Counted from the first letter of the stretch, positions 9,579 through 20,211 are shown. The stretch: DNA of 64,000 bases from Entomomonas moraniae (GCF_003991975.1 NZ_CP029822.1:3125648-3189647), one strand, 5' to 3'. The notes: generated by a model from the letters alone, not told the origin. Program-made: numbers and translations.

Positions 9579-10433
9579 ATGTCATTTCGTCAGTCTTCAG
9601 TTATACCAGGGTTTGGATTCACATTAGGGTATACCCTAATGTGGCTTTCCTTGATCGTTCTAATTCCCATGGCCGGAATGTTTTTTTATGCTAGCCAAAT
9701 TACAATGGATCAGTTGGGCGCAATATTAAGCAGTAGGCAGTTACAGTCTGCATTAAAGTTATCACTTTATACTTCCCTTATCTCTGCATTTATTGTTTCT
9801 ATTATCGGTAGTTTATTAGCATGGGTGTTGGTTCGTTATACCTTTCCTGGGCGTCGTTTTATTGATGCATTGGTAGATTTGCCTTTTGCCTTGCCTACAG
9901 CTGTAGCAGGTATTGCCTTAACAACACTGTATGCTCCACAAGGTGCTATTGGTTCTTTATTGCCTTTTAAAGTAGCTTATTCGCCGCTAGGTATTACGGT
10001 TGCGCTTGTTTTTGTGACCTTACCATTTGCCGTTCGTACTGTGCAACCCGTTATAAAAGATATACCACGAGAGATTGAAGAAGCTGCACGTAGTTTAGGA
10101 GCAAATACATTTCAAACTTTTATCTTTGTGATTTTCCCTATTTTATTCCCTGCATGGATGACAGGCTTCTCTCTCGCATTAGCCCGTGGGATTGGTGAGT
10201 ATGGCTCCGTTGTATTTATCTCGGCCAATATCCCTTATAAAACAGAAATTCTACCGCTGTTAATTATGTCTAAGCTTGATCAATTTGATTACGTAGGCGC
10301 AACAGCTGTTGGTGTATTAATGATTATTATTGCTTTCGCTATGTTATTGATCATTAATTTAATTCAACGGTATTTAAAACCTGTTTATATTTTAAATTTG
10401 TTTTTAAAGCTCTTTAATTTTATTAGGGCATAA
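9579..10433 (+). CDS. cysT: Sulfate ABC transporter permease CysT
   Basis: One of the two inner-membrane subunits of the sulfate/thiosulfate importer. The 284-residue protein has about six hydrophobic segments. The cytoplasmic coupling loop that docks on the ATPase is visible as [17 protein letters not shown] (about residues 167-183), the EAA motif of binding-protein-dependent permeases. The pair [13 protein letters not shown] is typical of CysT/CysU. It lies 18 bases after sbp and 11 bases before cysW within one operon. Confidence 0.96.
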   Translation: MSFRQSSVIPGFGFTLGYTLMWLSLIVLIPMAGMFFYASQITMDQLGAILSSRQLQSALKLSLYTSLISAFIVSIIGSLLAWVLVRYTFPGRRFIDALVDLPFALPTAVAGIALTTLYAPQGAIGSLLPFKVAYSPLGITVALVFVTLPFAVRTVQPVIKDIPREIEEAARSLGANTFQTFIFVIFPILFPAWMTGFSLALARGIGEYGSVVFISANIPYKTEILPLLIMSKLDQFDYVGATAVGVLMIIIAFAMLLIINLIQRYLKPVYILNLFLKLFNFIRA

Positions 10434-10444
10434 GGCTAATTATT

Positions 10445-11296
10445 ATGATACGTTCGAATTACACAGGTAAATTCTCTTGGTTAGCACTGGTTCTTATTGT
10501 GCTAGTTTGGATAATCTTTGCACTTATTTTTCTTATGCCTCTTTGGGCAGTTGTCTCACAAGGTTTAGCTAATGGACTTAGTGGATTTTGGGACGCAATC
10601 AGAACACCTGATGCCATTTCAGCGTTTAAGCTGACACTGATTGCGACAGGTATTTCAGTGCCGTTAAATATCATTTTTGGAGTAACAGCAGCTTGGTGTG
10701 TCACAAAATATGAGTTTTGGGGAAAGAGTGTTTTAATTACTTTAATTGATATTCCATTTTCAATTTCTCCGGTGGTTGCAGGGTTAATTTATATTTTATT
10801 TTATGGTGCTCAAAGTTATTTTGCTGACTTCTTTAATCAGCATGATATTCAAATTGTTTATGCGGTTCCCGGGATAGTACTAGCCACTATTTTTGTTACC
10901 TTTCCTTTTGTAGCTCGCTCATTGATTCCGCTTATGCAGGAGCAGGGAACACAAGAAGAAGAGGCTGCACGGTTATTAGGTGCTAATGGGTTACAAATCT
11001 TCTGGTATATCACATTACCCAATATTAAATGGGCTATGCTCTATGGGGTTGTTCTATGTACAGCAAGGGCGATGGGAGAGTTTGGTGCTGTTTCAGTTTT
11101 GGCCGGTAATGTTAGTGGTGGCACGAATACCTTACCCTTACACATTGAGATTTTGTATAACGAGTACAATATAGTGGCTGCATTTAGCGTCGCTATTTTA
11201 TTATTAATAATGGCGTTGGTTGTCTTATTGCTCCGTCAATGGAGCGAGTCACGTTTAAATCGCTCCCGCCAACGTCCAGGAGACACTTCAGCATGA
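10445..11296 (+). CDS. cysW: Sulfate ABC transporter permease CysW
   Basis: Second inner-membrane subunit of the sulfate importer, 283 residues with about six membrane segments. The EAA loop is [18 protein letters not shown], followed by the [11 protein letters not shown] segment. [15 protein letters not shown] near the C-terminal third is the CysW version of the motif seen in CysT. Its stop overlaps the cysA start in an ATGA arrangement, which implies translational coupling. Confidence 0.96.
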   Translation: MIRSNYTGKFSWLALVLIVLVWIIFALIFLMPLWAVVSQGLANGLSGFWDAIRTPDAISAFKLTLIATGISVPLNIIFGVTAAWCVTKYEFWGKSVLITLIDIPFSISPVVAGLIYILFYGAQSYFADFFNQHDIQIVYAVPGIVLATIFVTFPFVARSLIPLMQEQGTQEEEAARLLGANGLQIFWYITLPNIKWAMLYGVVLCTARAMGEFGAVSVLAGNVSGGTNTLPLHIEILYNEYNIVAAFSVAILLLIMALVVLLLRQWSESRLNRSRQRPGDTSA

Positions 11297-12273
11297 GCAT
11301 AACGATTCAGAATGTCACTAAGAGTTTTGGTAATTTCAAAGCGTTAAATAATATTAATTTAAAGATTAATAGTGGTGAACTGGTTGCTTTATTAGGTCCG
11401 TCGGGCTGTGGTAAAACGAGCTTGTTAAGAATTATTGCAGGTTTAGAAAAACCAGATGAAGGTAATATTATTTTTCATGGTGAGGATGTCAGTGGTCATG
11501 ATGTGCGTGACCGTAATGTTGGTTTTGTTTTCCAACATTATGCCTTATTTCGTCATATGACAGTATTTGATAATGTAGCATTTGGTTTGCGTATGAAGCC
11601 CCGAGCGGTTCGCCCCTCAGAGCAAGTAATTAAAGAAAAAGTACAGTATTTGCTACAAATGGTGCAGTTAGATTGGTTGGGAGATCGTTACCCCGAGCAA
11701 TTATCAGGTGGACAACGCCAACGTATTGCTCTAGCACGTGCTTTAGCCGTCGAACCCAAAGTATTATTACTCGATGAGCCTTTTGGGGCGTTAGATGCTA
11801 AAGTTCGCAAAGAGTTACGTCGTTGGTTGGCAAGGTTACACGATGAAATTCATTTAACTAGTGTTTTTGTAACCCATGACCAGGAAGAGGCCATGGAAGT
11901 ATCTGATCGTATTGTAGTGATGAATAAAGGTGTTATTGAGCAGGTAGGTTCCCCTGCCGAGTTATATGACCGACCCGCAAATGGTTTTGTTTATCATTTC
12001 TTAGGTGATTCTAATCAGTTTAAAGTGGGCGATAAAGAAATCTTATTTAGACCCCATGAGGTTGATCTTGCATTAACCGCACAACCAGATTATTTCGAGG
12101 CTGAAACATTGGATATTCGCCCATTAGGTGCGATTACACGTATCAGTATTCGTCCAGAAGGACAGCAAGATATTTTAGAGGTTGAGCTGACTAAAGATAC
12201 GGGTGTTTTACAAACACTTCAGCGTGGGAAAACCGTTTATTTCAAACCAAAACCACATCAAATTGCTGGCTAA
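11293..12273 (+). CDS. cysA: Sulfate/thiosulfate ABC transporter ATPase
   Basis: The ATP-hydrolysing subunit that drives sulfate import. Counting from ATG 11293 (326 residues): Walker A GPSGCGKT 35-42, Q-loop Q81, signature LSGGQ 137-141, Walker B LLLDE 158-162 and switch H195. A C-terminal TOBE-like regulatory region follows residue 235 and includes FRPHEVDL. The frame is open to 11239, but that extension lies inside cysW. ATG 11293 overlaps the cysW stop by four bases and has AGGAG at 11278-11282. A long palindromic terminator closes the operon. Confidence 0.96.
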   Translation: MSITIQNVTKSFGNFKALNNINLKINSGELVALLGPSGCGKTSLLRIIAGLEKPDEGNIIFHGEDVSGHDVRDRNVGFVFQHYALFRHMTVFDNVAFGLRMKPRAVRPSEQVIKEKVQYLLQMVQLDWLGDRYPEQLSGGQRQRIALARALAVEPKVLLLDEPFGALDAKVRKELRRWLARLHDEIHLTSVFVTHDQEEAMEVSDRIVVMNKGVIEQVGSPAELYDRPANGFVYHFLGDSNQFKVGDKEILFRPHEVDLALTAQPDYFEAETLDIRPLGAITRISIRPEGQQDILEVELTKDTGVLQTLQRGKTVYFKPKPHQIAG

Positions 12274-12275
12274 GT

Positions 12276-12309
12276 AAAAAAGGGTTAATCAAATGATTAA
12301 CCCTTTTTT
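12276..12309. terminator. Bidirectional terminator between cysA and glmS
   Basis: A 16-base perfect stem, 12276-12291 against 12294-12309, has only two unpaired loop bases, an A run on the left and a T run on the right. It therefore works in both directions between the convergent genes cysA and glmS. Confidence 0.92.
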
Positions 12310-12313
12310 GGTT

Positions 12314-14167
12314 CTACTCTACCGTAACGCTTTTAGCTAAATTACGGGGTTGGTCAACATCAGTCCCTTTTAAAATAGCTACATAATAGGACAATAATTG
12401 CAGCGGAATAGTGTAGAGAATAGGCGATAGTACATCGTGAATATGCGGGATATTAACCACATGGATAAATGCTGCTTCTTTGATCTCGACGTCTTCATCA
12501 GCAAAAATAAAAAGCTCACCTTCTCGCGCTCTAACTTCTTGTAGATTTGATTTTAATTTTTCGACCAAATCATTGTTAGGTGCTACGGTAATAACAGGCA
12601 TATTGGCATCAACTAATGCTAAAGGACCATGCTTTAACTCACCCGCAGGATAAGATTCTGCATGAATGTAAGAGATCTCTTTAAGTTTTAAAGCGCCTTC
12701 CATTGCAACAGGGTATTGTGCACCACGGCCTAAGAATAATGCATGGTGTTTTTCTATAAAATGCTCTGCTAGTTTCTCAATGGTTTTGTTAGAGGCGAGC
12801 ACTTCATCTATTCGGCTAGGTAGTCTTCTTAATTCCCTGATTAGAGTGGTTTCTGCTTCAGCTTCTAACGTCTTTTGTGCTTTTCCTAAGGCAATAGTTA
12901 ATAATAATAATGCGGTTAATTGGGTGGTAAATGCTTTGGTGGATGCAACACCAATCTCAGGTCCTGCTTTGGTGAGTAGAGTAAAGTCTGATTCCCTTAC
13001 CAACGAGCTAGTTGGGTTATTACAAATAGCCAGACTACCTAAATAATTACCCGAAGGGTAGGTTTCTGAAAAGGCATTACGTAGAGCCGCTAATGTATCA
13101 GCTGTTTCGCCAGATTGTGAAATAGAAAGGAAGAGTGTGTCTGGTTGTACTGCTACACGGCGATAACGAAATTCACTAGCTACTTCCACTTGGCAAGGAA
13201 TGCCAATCAGTGCTTCTAACCAATAGCGAGCAACAAGCCCCGCATGGTAGCTAGTACCACAGGCTACAATTTGAATATTTTTTACTTTTGCAAAAAGCTC
13301 TTCAGCATTGGGACCAAAACTCTGTAGATTAATTTTATCGCCAGTGATTCGACCATCAATAGTTGCTTGAATAACAGTAGGTTGCTCATAAATCTCTTTC
13401 AACATAAAGTGGCGATATTCGCCTTTATCGGCGGCTTCTGCTGAGATTTGTGCTTTTATTATTTCACGCTTTACTTCTTGGCCGGATTGATCCCACAGCT
13501 TTACATTATCACGCGTAATTTCAGCAATATCGCCTTCTTCGAGATAAATAAAGCGGTCTGTTACTTGGCGCAATGCTAATTGGTCTGAAGCAAGAAAGTT
13601 CTCGCCAATGCCTAAGCCTATCACAAGAGGGCTACCACTGCGTGCGGCTACAATACGATCAGGTTGTTGTACACACATAGCCGCTAGGCCATAAGCACCT
13701 TTTAGTTCTTTCACTGTCGCTTTTAGGGCAGAAGCTAAATCACCTATTTCTGACAGCTTATGGTGAAGTAAATGAACAATAACCTCAGTGTCTGTTTGTG
13801 AGGTAAACACATAACCTAAGCTAATGAGATACTCTCTTAGTGTTTCATGATTTTCGATAATACCATTATGAACAAGGGCAACTTGGTCATGTGAGAAGTG
13901 TGGATGTGCATTTTCTTCAGTGGGAGCGCCATGCGTAGCCCAACGAGTGTGTGCTATACCAATTTTACCTGTAAATGAAGTATCCTCTTGCAGAGCATTA
14001 GCAAGCTGACTGACCTTACCCGTTCGGCGAATACGACGGAGTTTTTGTTTATTATCAATAATGGCGAGTCCTGCGCTATCATATCCTCTGTATTCGAGGC
14101 GTCTCAGTCCTTCGACTAATAAAGCTGTTACATTGCGTTCTGCAATGGTACCTACAATTCCGCACAT
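12314..14167 (-). CDS. glmS: Glutamine-fructose-6-phosphate aminotransferase (isomerizing)
   Basis: This enzyme makes glucosamine-6-phosphate from fructose-6-phosphate and glutamine, the entry step to UDP-GlcNAc for peptidoglycan and LPS. The 617-residue protein has an N-terminal glutaminase domain starting MCGIVG, with C2 as nucleophile after Met removal. HTRWATHG and HPHFS also lie in that domain. The C-terminal half carries two SIS domains, with [13 protein letters not shown] and [13 protein letters not shown] in the first and [16 protein letters not shown] in the second. It ends in the typical LAKSVTVE tail. Its start is 1 base from the stop of the DeoR-family gene, so the two are co-transcribed. 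Confidence 0.97.
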   Translation of the reverse strand: MCGIVGTIAERNVTALLVEGLRRLEYRGYDSAGLAIIDNKQKLRRIRRTGKVSQLANALQEDTSFTGKIGIAHTRWATHGAPTEENAHPHFSHDQVALVHNGIIENHETLREYLISLGYVFTSQTDTEVIVHLLHHKLSEIGDLASALKATVKELKGAYGLAAMCVQQPDRIVAARSGSPLVIGLGIGENFLASDQLALRQVTDRFIYLEEGDIAEITRDNVKLWDQSGQEVKREIIKAQISAEAADKGEYRHFMLKEIYEQPTVIQATIDGRITGDKINLQSFGPNAEELFAKVKNIQIVACGTSYHAGLVARYWLEALIGIPCQVEVASEFRYRRVAVQPDTLFLSISQSGETADTLAALRNAFSETYPSGNYLGSLAICNNPTSSLVRESDFTLLTKAGPEIGVASTKAFTTQLTALLLLTIALGKAQKTLEAEAETTLIRELRRLPSRIDEVLASNKTIEKLAEHFIEKHHALFLGRGAQYPVAMEGALKLKEISYIHAESYPAGELKHGPLALVDANMPVITVAPNNDLVEKLKSNLQEVRAREGELFIFADEDVEIKEAAFIHVVNIPHIHDVLSPILYTIPLQLLSYYVAILKGTDVDQPRNLAKSVTVE

Positions 14168-14168
14168 C

Positions 14169-14942
14169 TTAAATATCCTCTGAGTCTTGCAGTGTCGCGC
14201 ATAAAAGTGTTACCCCATGTTGGGTAATCTGTTGTTGTATTGTTTGGTTTAAACGGTTGTCAGTGATAAGAATATCAATCTTATCCCAAGGAAGTTCTAT
14301 ATTAGGTATTTTGCGGCCTATTTTATCAGACTCTAACATCACGATAACTTGGTGGGCATTATTAGCCATTACTTGTGATAATGATAAGAGTTCATTAAAG
14401 CTCGTGGTTCCTCTCTCAATATCAAGTCCATCTGCACCAATGAATAATTGGTCGAAGTCATAAGCATTAACAGCATTCTCTGCTATTTTACCTTGTAATG
14501 AGCCAGAGCAGGGATCCCATGTGCCCCCTGTCATGATTAAATTTGGACCTGCCTCAATAGAAGATAATTGATGAGCAACTTTGATGGAGTTGGTCATGAC
14601 CACTAAGTTCTTTTTATGTATTAATAAAGGGGCAAGAGCTAAAGTTGTATTTCCACTGTCAACAATAATTCGGCTATTGTCTTTAATTAGCTGGCTAGCT
14701 CGTATGGCGATAGCGCGTTTGTATTGTGATATGAGTTGTTCATTGGTATCACTAGGTAAGCGAATAGCTCCACCGTAGCGACGAAGTAATTTGCCTTCAT
14801 TTTCTAAAAAGGCTAAATCTTTTCGAATCGTAACTTCTGAGGTATTTAATTGATTAGCTAATTGCTCAACTGAGAGTTCTCCTAGTTGATTAATTTGCTC
14901 AATAATAAAGTTACGGCGTTGATGGGGATTACGTTGTATCAT
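14169..14942 (-). CDS. glmR: DeoR-family transcriptional regulator of glmS
   Basis: A 257-residue cytoplasmic DNA-binding protein. A DeoR winged helix-turn-helix is visible at residues about 8-55, with [21 protein letters not shown] then LRRYGGAI (quoted in parts). The C-terminal DeoRC sugar-phosphate sensor domain shows [22 protein letters not shown] and [12 protein letters not shown]. The gene sits directly upstream of glmS as in Pseudomonas, where the orthologue is called GlmR. It probably senses an amino-sugar phosphate and controls glmS and its own expression; that effector is inferred. Confidence 0.9.
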   Translation of the reverse strand: MIQRNPHQRRNFIIEQINQLGELSVEQLANQLNTSEVTIRKDLAFLENEGKLLRRYGGAIRLPSDTNEQLISQYKRAIAIRASQLIKDNSRIIVDSGNTTLALAPLLIHKKNLVVMTNSIKVAHQLSSIEAGPNLIMTGGTWDPCSGSLQGKIAENAVNAYDFDQLFIGADGLDIERGTTSFNELLSLSQVMANNAHQVIVMLESDKIGRKIPNIELPWDKIDILITDNRLNQTIQQQITQHGVTLLCATLQDSEDI

Positions 14943-15007
14943 CTTTTATTTCGAATCGAAAGCTATTTCGTAATTTATACCATAACTATCGATAAAAAAT
15001 AAAGTAT

Positions 15008-15424
15008 TTATTCATTACTAACTGTAACAGGACACTCTACACGTTGACTTTTTTGGACATCTGTATCCCACGCGAGTTGATAAGTGAAGGCTAGCGTAGT
15101 TTTACCTGGTTTTATTGCTTTATATTCCCAAACCGTCTCTTCTCTATGAATTCTACTCTTAGAGTCTTCATCATGTTGTGTATCATTTTTTAATAGCTGT
15201 AGAATGTTTTCTTCTTCTTTTTCTAATTTCCATTTATAGCCACTGAACTGACTACTGGGTAGTTTTACTACCAGTGTTTCATCTTTCTTTAAGGATAGGG
15301 GAGAGCAAAGTGTTTGGAAGTTATTGTTGGTAACAACGACAGGAGATTTCGTTACACAAGCCGATAATAGCAAGCAAATAAGCAAAGGGGTTAATAAGTT
15401 CTTGAGCATAATTAGATCATTCAT
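15008..15424 (-). CDS. Chagasin-like (inhibitor I42) lipoprotein
   Basis: A 138-residue predicted lipoprotein: a hydrophobic N-terminus ends in lipobox L20-S-A-C23. The mature part resembles the I42/chagasin family of cysteine-peptidase inhibitors. It has a first loop SQFSGYKWKL in place of NPTTGYxW, and a later VWEYKAIKPGKTTLAFTYQLAWD pattern (given in parts) in place of the final FxAxxxGxxxLxLxYxRPW. The exact inhibitory loops are divergent, so activity is uncertain. M6 is an alternative start. It stands alone between glmR and a divergent GNAT gene. Confidence 0.68.
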   Translation of the reverse strand: MNDLIMLKNLLTPLLICLLLSACVTKSPVVVTNNNFQTLCSPLSLKKDETLVVKLPSSQFSGYKWKLEKEEENILQLLKNDTQHDEDSKSRIHREETVWEYKAIKPGKTTLAFTYQLAWDTDVQKSQRVECPVTVSNE

Positions 15425-15577
15425 TAAGTAATTAGCCGATTATATTAACTAACTACCTGTTATATTTGAATTTAAAAAATGGCTAAAGTGTAATTATTTG
15501 TTAATTTAAAATGGATTTAAGATGTGGTTACGGTGGGGCTTTGAAGTATTTTGCTACGAGAGCTTTTGATAGTTATT

Positions 15578-15606
15578 GAGGGGGGCTTTGCCCCTCTGTA
15601 TTTTTG
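15578..15606 (+). terminator. Terminator-like GC-rich hairpin in an intergenic region
   Basis: GAGGGG at 15578-15583 pairs with CCCCTC at 15591-15596 and is followed by TGTATTTTT. The structure is oriented as a plus-strand terminator, yet no plus-strand gene precedes it in the 150 bases after the lipoprotein start. It may end a small transcript or be a remnant. Confidence 0.45.
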
Positions 15607-15671
15607 GTTTGCCTTCTTTTTGATGAGTTACTACAATCATGTTAGTTTCTAGTATATAGGATTTAAATGAA

Positions 15672-16127
15672 GTGAAAATTATATCGGTTAGGAGTCGGCC
15701 AGAGTATGCAGAGCAGGCGATATCTTATTTTCAAGAAAAGTGGGCCAGTGATATGACAAAAATGTTATATCAAGATGCAATAAACCGTTCCATTGATGCA
15801 TTAAACCCTCTTCCTCAATGGTATATTTTATTAAATAATGATCATATTATTGGTTGTGCAGGGCTTATAACGAATGATTTTATTAGCCGAATGGAGCTTT
15901 ACCCTTGGCTTTGTGCACTGTACATTGAATCTGATTTTCGTGGCCAAGGTTTGGCCCGTCAATTGATTGAGCATATTGCGTTAGAGGCAAAGTTACTGGG
16001 GTTTTCTAAATTGCATTTATGCACTGATTTGGAAGGATTTTACGAGCGTGTCGGGTTTTTATTGGATGGGGTCGGTTATCATCCTTGGGGAGAGTTCTCT
16101 TCTGTTTATTCGAGAATACTGGTGTAG
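15672..16127 (+). CDS. GNAT-family N-acetyltransferase
   Basis: A 151-residue acetyl-CoA-dependent acetyltransferase with unknown substrate. Motif A for acetyl-CoA pyrophosphate binding is clear as DFRGQGLARQLIEHI after a beta strand CALYIE. The C-terminal ending LEGFYERVGF is the usual GNAT motif B. The start is GTG at 15672; an overlapping ATG at 15667 is in another frame and closes at once. It is convergent with lon across a shared terminator, with no functional neighbour. Confidence 0.88.
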   Translation: MKIISVRSRPEYAEQAISYFQEKWASDMTKMLYQDAINRSIDALNPLPQWYILLNNDHIIGCAGLITNDFISRMELYPWLCALYIESDFRGQGLARQLIEHIALEAKLLGFSKLHLCTDLEGFYERVGFLLDGVGYHPWGEFSSVYSRILV

Positions 16128-16148
16128 TGTTTTGAAGAGCTTTTAAAA

Positions 16149-16176
16149 AAAATAGCCCTTTGTTTAGGGCTATTTT
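16149..16176. terminator. Bidirectional terminator between GNAT gene and lon
   Basis: AAAATAGCCCT at 16149-16159 pairs perfectly with AGGGCTATTTT at 16166-16176 around a 6-base loop. A and T runs on both sides let it serve both convergent genes. Confidence 0.9.
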
Positions 16177-16178
16177 GT

Positions 16179-18575
16179 TTAATCGTTAAATAAAATAGTT
16201 GCTATATCGCTGTAATGCTTAGCAAAGTTTATAGTTAACCCTTCTTTTAAATAGTTAGGTAACTCTTCATAATGGCCACGATTTGCTTCTGGTAGTATTA
16301 GCTCCTTGATTTTTTGACGTCTTGCAGCAATCACTTTTTCTCTTACTCCACCAATGGGCAAAACATGCCCTGTGAGTGTCAGTTCCCCCGTCATTGCTAT
16401 TCCTTTTTTAGAGGCTTTATTCAAAGCAAGAGAAAGTAATGCACTGGCTATGGTAATGCCTGCACTAGGGCCATCTTTTGGTGTAGAGCCTTCGGGTACA
16501 TGTATGTGAATATAGGCATTATCAAAAAAATTTGGGTGTTTTTTTGTGTAATTTTTTAGATGTGAAATAATATAGCTATAGGCTATTTCAGCCGATTCTT
16601 TCATGACATCGCCAAGATGGCCCGTCAATTTAAGACCCCTGCTAAGATTATGTATACAGCTAGCCTCGATAGGAAGTGTAACACCTCCCATCCCTGACCA
16701 AGCGAGACCTGTTACAATTCCAACACCTGTTAATATCTGTTCATTGTGGAAGGCGGGCAAACCAAGCAGTTGATCTAAATTTTGGTGGGTGATTTTTATT
16801 TGTAAGTCAGGCTCTTTTAGGAGTTTAACAACATTTTTTCGAATCACTTTGGATAAGCGTTTTTCAAGTTGGCGAACACCTGACTCGCGCGCGTAACCTT
16901 CAATAATGGCTTTGATAGCGGCATCGGTAATAGTGATTTTCCCTTTCGGTACACCTGCTTTTTCTAGCTGTTTGGGCCATAGATGTTTTTTAGCAATAGC
17001 AAGCTTTTCTTCAGTAATGTAACCTGCAAGGCTAATTACTTCCATTCTATCTAATAAAGGACCTGGAATAGAGTCAATGTCATTGGCTGTACAAACAAAA
17101 AGCACTTTAGATAGGTCGACTCGTAAGTCAAGATAGTGATCTAAAAAGTTAATATTTTGTTCGGGGTCTAATGTTTCTAATAAAGCAGAGGCAGGATCTC
17201 CCTGATAGCTTTTGCCCATCTTATCAATTTCATCAAGCATGATGACGGGGTTAAATACTTGAACTTCTCTGAGCGCTTGTATTAGTTTGCCGGGTTGAGC
17301 ACCGATATAGGTACGGCGATGGCCTTTAATTTCAGCCTCATCACGCATACCCCCTAAACTGAATCGATAAAATGGACGGTCTAAAGATTCGGCGATAGAT
17401 TTGCCAATACTTGTTTTACCAACGCCTGGTGGGCCAATTAATAGAATAATGGATCCATTAATTTCGCCTTTAAAGGTACCAATAGCTAGGAACTCTAAAA
17501 TACGGTTTTTAACATCTTCGAGTCCTGCATGGTGTTTATTTAGTACTCTTTGAGCATGTTGTAAGTTAAGTTTGTCTTTTCCCTCTATCCCCCAAGGCAA
17601 TGCAGTTGCCCAATCGAGGTAGTTGCGCGTGACGGCGTATTCAGGTGAGCCTATCTCTAACAGTGAAAGTTTACGAAGCTCGTCGTCTATGCGTTTGTGT
17701 ACAGGAACAGATAATTGCTTTCCTTCTAATCGTGCTTTAAATGCATCAATATCAGCGCTTTTATCATCTTTACTGATGCCCAGTTCACGCTGAATAATTT
17801 TTAGCTGTTCTTTTAAAAAGAAATCACGCTGGTTTTTATTGATCTTCTCATTCACTTCAGAAGATAACTTACTTTGTAATTTTGCAACCTCTACTTCCTT
17901 GCGCAATAAAGGTAATACTTTCTTCATGCGCTTTAAAATGGGAATGGTGTCTAGAATTTTTTGTAACTCAGGCCCCGGTGCTGTCGTTAAAGCTGCTGCA
18001 AAATCAGTTAAAGGTGAAGGATCATTGGGGCTAAAACGATTTAGGTAGTTTTTTAGTTCTTCATTGTAGAGAGGATTTAAAGGAAGTAGCTCTTTAATGG
18101 CATTGATAACTGCCATGCCATAAGCACGAACTTCATTACGAGGATCTTCTGGGCTTTTTGGGTATTCAACCTCTACCGAGTAAGGGGGCTTATGGCTCAA
18201 GAATTTTTTAACACTTACTCTTGTGATACCTTGTGCAACAAATTGTAATTTGTCATTTTCTTGGCTAACTTGGTGGATTTTAGCGAGGGTGCCGTATTTG
18301 GGAATACTTTCAATATCAAAGTTTTCATCAAAGGGTTGCTCTGTATAGAAGATAGCTACGCAATGATGATCTTTTTTTGCGACTCGGCGTAATGTTTTTT
18401 CCCAAGGATCTTGATTGACAAGAATAGGTAAAACTTGAGCAGGAAAAAAGGGCCTATTATGAATAGGGATAATATATAGTTTTTCTGGATGAGCGGGCTC
18501 AACAATTGCTAATTCATTATTGGTTTGTTTATTGGTAACCTCTACTGCATTTTCCTTACTATTCATGTCAGTCAT
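16179..18575 (-). CDS. lon: ATP-dependent Lon-family protease (AsrA-like paralogue?)
   Basis: A 798-residue cytoplasmic AAA+ serine protease that degrades misfolded and regulatory proteins. The N-terminal substrate domain begins near IPIHNRPFFPAQVLP. The AAA+ module has Walker A GPPGVGKTS and Walker B VIMLDEIDK. The protease domain has the DGPSAG motif with catalytic S704 and K747, exactly 43 residues apart as in E. coli Lon. It is not flanked by clpX or hupB, where the housekeeping lon of pseudomonads sits. Its N-terminus recalls the second Lon of Pseudomonas, AsrA (PA0779). It may therefore be a stress paralogue, an inference from memory. Confidence 0.93.
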   Translation of the reverse strand: MTDMNSKENAVEVTNKQTNNELAIVEPAHPEKLYIIPIHNRPFFPAQVLPILVNQDPWEKTLRRVAKKDHHCVAIFYTEQPFDENFDIESIPKYGTLAKIHQVSQENDKLQFVAQGITRVSVKKFLSHKPPYSVEVEYPKSPEDPRNEVRAYGMAVINAIKELLPLNPLYNEELKNYLNRFSPNDPSPLTDFAAALTTAPGPELQKILDTIPILKRMKKVLPLLRKEVEVAKLQSKLSSEVNEKINKNQRDFFLKEQLKIIQRELGISKDDKSADIDAFKARLEGKQLSVPVHKRIDDELRKLSLLEIGSPEYAVTRNYLDWATALPWGIEGKDKLNLQHAQRVLNKHHAGLEDVKNRILEFLAIGTFKGEINGSIILLIGPPGVGKTSIGKSIAESLDRPFYRFSLGGMRDEAEIKGHRRTYIGAQPGKLIQALREVQVFNPVIMLDEIDKMGKSYQGDPASALLETLDPEQNINFLDHYLDLRVDLSKVLFVCTANDIDSIPGPLLDRMEVISLAGYITEEKLAIAKKHLWPKQLEKAGVPKGKITITDAAIKAIIEGYARESGVRQLEKRLSKVIRKNVVKLLKEPDLQIKITHQNLDQLLGLPAFHNEQILTGVGIVTGLAWSGMGGVTLPIEASCIHNLSRGLKLTGHLGDVMKESAEIAYSYIISHLKNYTKKHPNFFDNAYIHIHVPEGSTPKDGPSAGITIASALLSLALNKASKKGIAMTGELTLTGHVLPIGGVREKVIAARRQKIKELILPEANRGHYEELPNYLKEGLTINFAKHYSDIATILFND

Positions 18576-18660
18576 AACGTATCCAAATTTAAATGGTTAT
18601 ATTTATAGAGGGGTATTTTATTGAAAATGATTAAATTATTTTCAATATTTGAATTTACCG

Positions 18661-20115
18661 TTAATAACGCCAAAAACTAGGGGTTAGTAAAACTAAAACT
18701 GTAATAATCTCTAACCGGCCTAATAACATACCAAAGGAAAGCACCCATTTTGCACTATCAGGCAGCGGCGAATAATTACCTGAAGGGCCAATAATATCAC
18801 CTAATGCAACCCCAACATTACAAACCATGGCTGTTGCTCCTGTTAATGCGGTTATCATATCATAGCCTAAATAAGCCAAATATAAAGCAATTATGGCAAT
18901 AATAAAAAATAAGAAAAAAGTAAATGCTAAGATGGAGCGGACAATCTCATCATCTAAATTATGCCCATTATATTTTTGTGGGATAACTGCTCTTGGATGT
19001 ATGAGTTGTTTTAAGTTGGCAATCAGTAAACGCCAGCTGATTTGAAGGCGAAATATTTTTAATCCCCCTGTCGTTGACCCCGAGCAGCCTCCAAGGAAAG
19101 TGAGGTAGAAAAAGATCATCATAGCGAAACCGCCCCATTTCCCATAGTCATCGACTGCGAACCCCGTTGTCGAAACAACAGAAATCACACTGACTGAAGC
19201 AATCCGTAAGGAGTCTATAAAGGAGTTATTACTGTGTTGCCAAAGCCAAATGCTTAGAAGGAGGCAGAAAACAAATATAATAATCAAGAAGCCTCTGACT
19301 TGTTCATCTTTGAACAATGCGGTGTAGTTTCCTCGAACCGTTGTGACGTATAGCGTAAAAGGTAGGCTGCCTAGTAGCATTAAAATAATGGCAATCCAAT
19401 GTGTACTGGGTACAAATTTACCCAAAGAAGTATCAGAAGTAGAAAAACCACCTGTTGAGATTGCACTCATTGCATGGTTAATTGAATCAAAAAAAGGCAT
19501 ACCGCTAAGATAAAAAGCTAAGATTCCCATTGCAGTAAAAAAGACGTAAATGCTTAGAATATATTTAGCAATAATGTGTGAGCGGGGTAAAACTTTTTCT
19601 GACCAGTCAGAGGATTCTGTTTGGAATAGCTTCATTCCTCCAACGCGGAGCATTGGTAAAATGGCAACAGCCATCACAATAAACCCTATACCACCGATCC
19701 AATGTAACATGGAGCGCCAAATGAGCAGTGCTGGTGCTGTATTATCGAGATCAGAAAGTACGGTAGCGCCCGTTGTGGTAATGCCTGACATGGCTTCGAA
19801 AAAAGCATCTGTATAGCTTATATGGCGTATCATTGTCATGGGTAAGGCGGCAAAGATACAAACGACAAGCCATGTACAAACAGTCAAAAAATACATGTCT
19901 CGTGGACGTAAATGTATTTGAAGGGAGCCTTTTTGCTTGATCATTAAAAAACCAGTCAAGAAGGTAATAAGCCCAGACCAAAAGAAAGCCATCATGTCAT
20001 TCGTTGAATGTAAGAATGTGAGTGAGGCTGTCATTGGCACTAACATAGCAATAGATAGCGCTAATAGAAAAAAACCGGTTATGTAAAAAATACTGCGTAG
20101 AGTTTGGCGAGTCAT
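18661..20115 (-). CDS. trkH: Trk-type potassium uptake protein TrkH
   Basis: The membrane pore subunit of the low-affinity potassium uptake system, which works with cytoplasmic TrkA (not in this window). About ten membrane segments contain four pore repeats. The selectivity glycines are visible in SGITTTGATV, ISTGGFSTSD, VVSTTGFAVD and AMVCNVGVALG. The frame opens with TTG at 20127; ATG 20115 gives 484 residues, almost the length of E. coli TrkH (483), so I use it. The stop is 85 bases from the lon start. The two may be co-transcribed, though no functional link is known. Confidence 0.93.
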   Translation of the reverse strand: MTRQTLRSIFYITGFFLLALSIAMLVPMTASLTFLHSTNDMMAFFWSGLITFLTGFLMIKQKGSLQIHLRPRDMYFLTVCTWLVVCIFAALPMTMIRHISYTDAFFEAMSGITTTGATVLSDLDNTAPALLIWRSMLHWIGGIGFIVMAVAILPMLRVGGMKLFQTESSDWSEKVLPRSHIIAKYILSIYVFFTAMGILAFYLSGMPFFDSINHAMSAISTGGFSTSDTSLGKFVPSTHWIAIILMLLGSLPFTLYVTTVRGNYTALFKDEQVRGFLIIIFVFCLLLSIWLWQHSNNSFIDSLRIASVSVISVVSTTGFAVDDYGKWGGFAMMIFFYLTFLGGCSGSTTGGLKIFRLQISWRLLIANLKQLIHPRAVIPQKYNGHNLDDEIVRSILAFTFFLFFIIAIIALYLAYLGYDMITALTGATAMVCNVGVALGDIIGPSGNYSPLPDSAKWVLSFGMLLGRLEIITVLVLLTPSFWRY

Positions 20116-20211
20116 CTTGAGACGCAATCAAATAAATTATTAAAGGTTCAACATTATAGAGGGTTGATTTAGAAATAGTAATGGAATTTATCAGTTTTAT
20201 TGTTTGGGGCT

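Noticed and set aside
12314-14167. glmS ribozyme
   Set aside because: That ribozyme belongs to Gram-positive glmS leaders. Here the glmS start is one base from the glmR stop, leaving no room for it.
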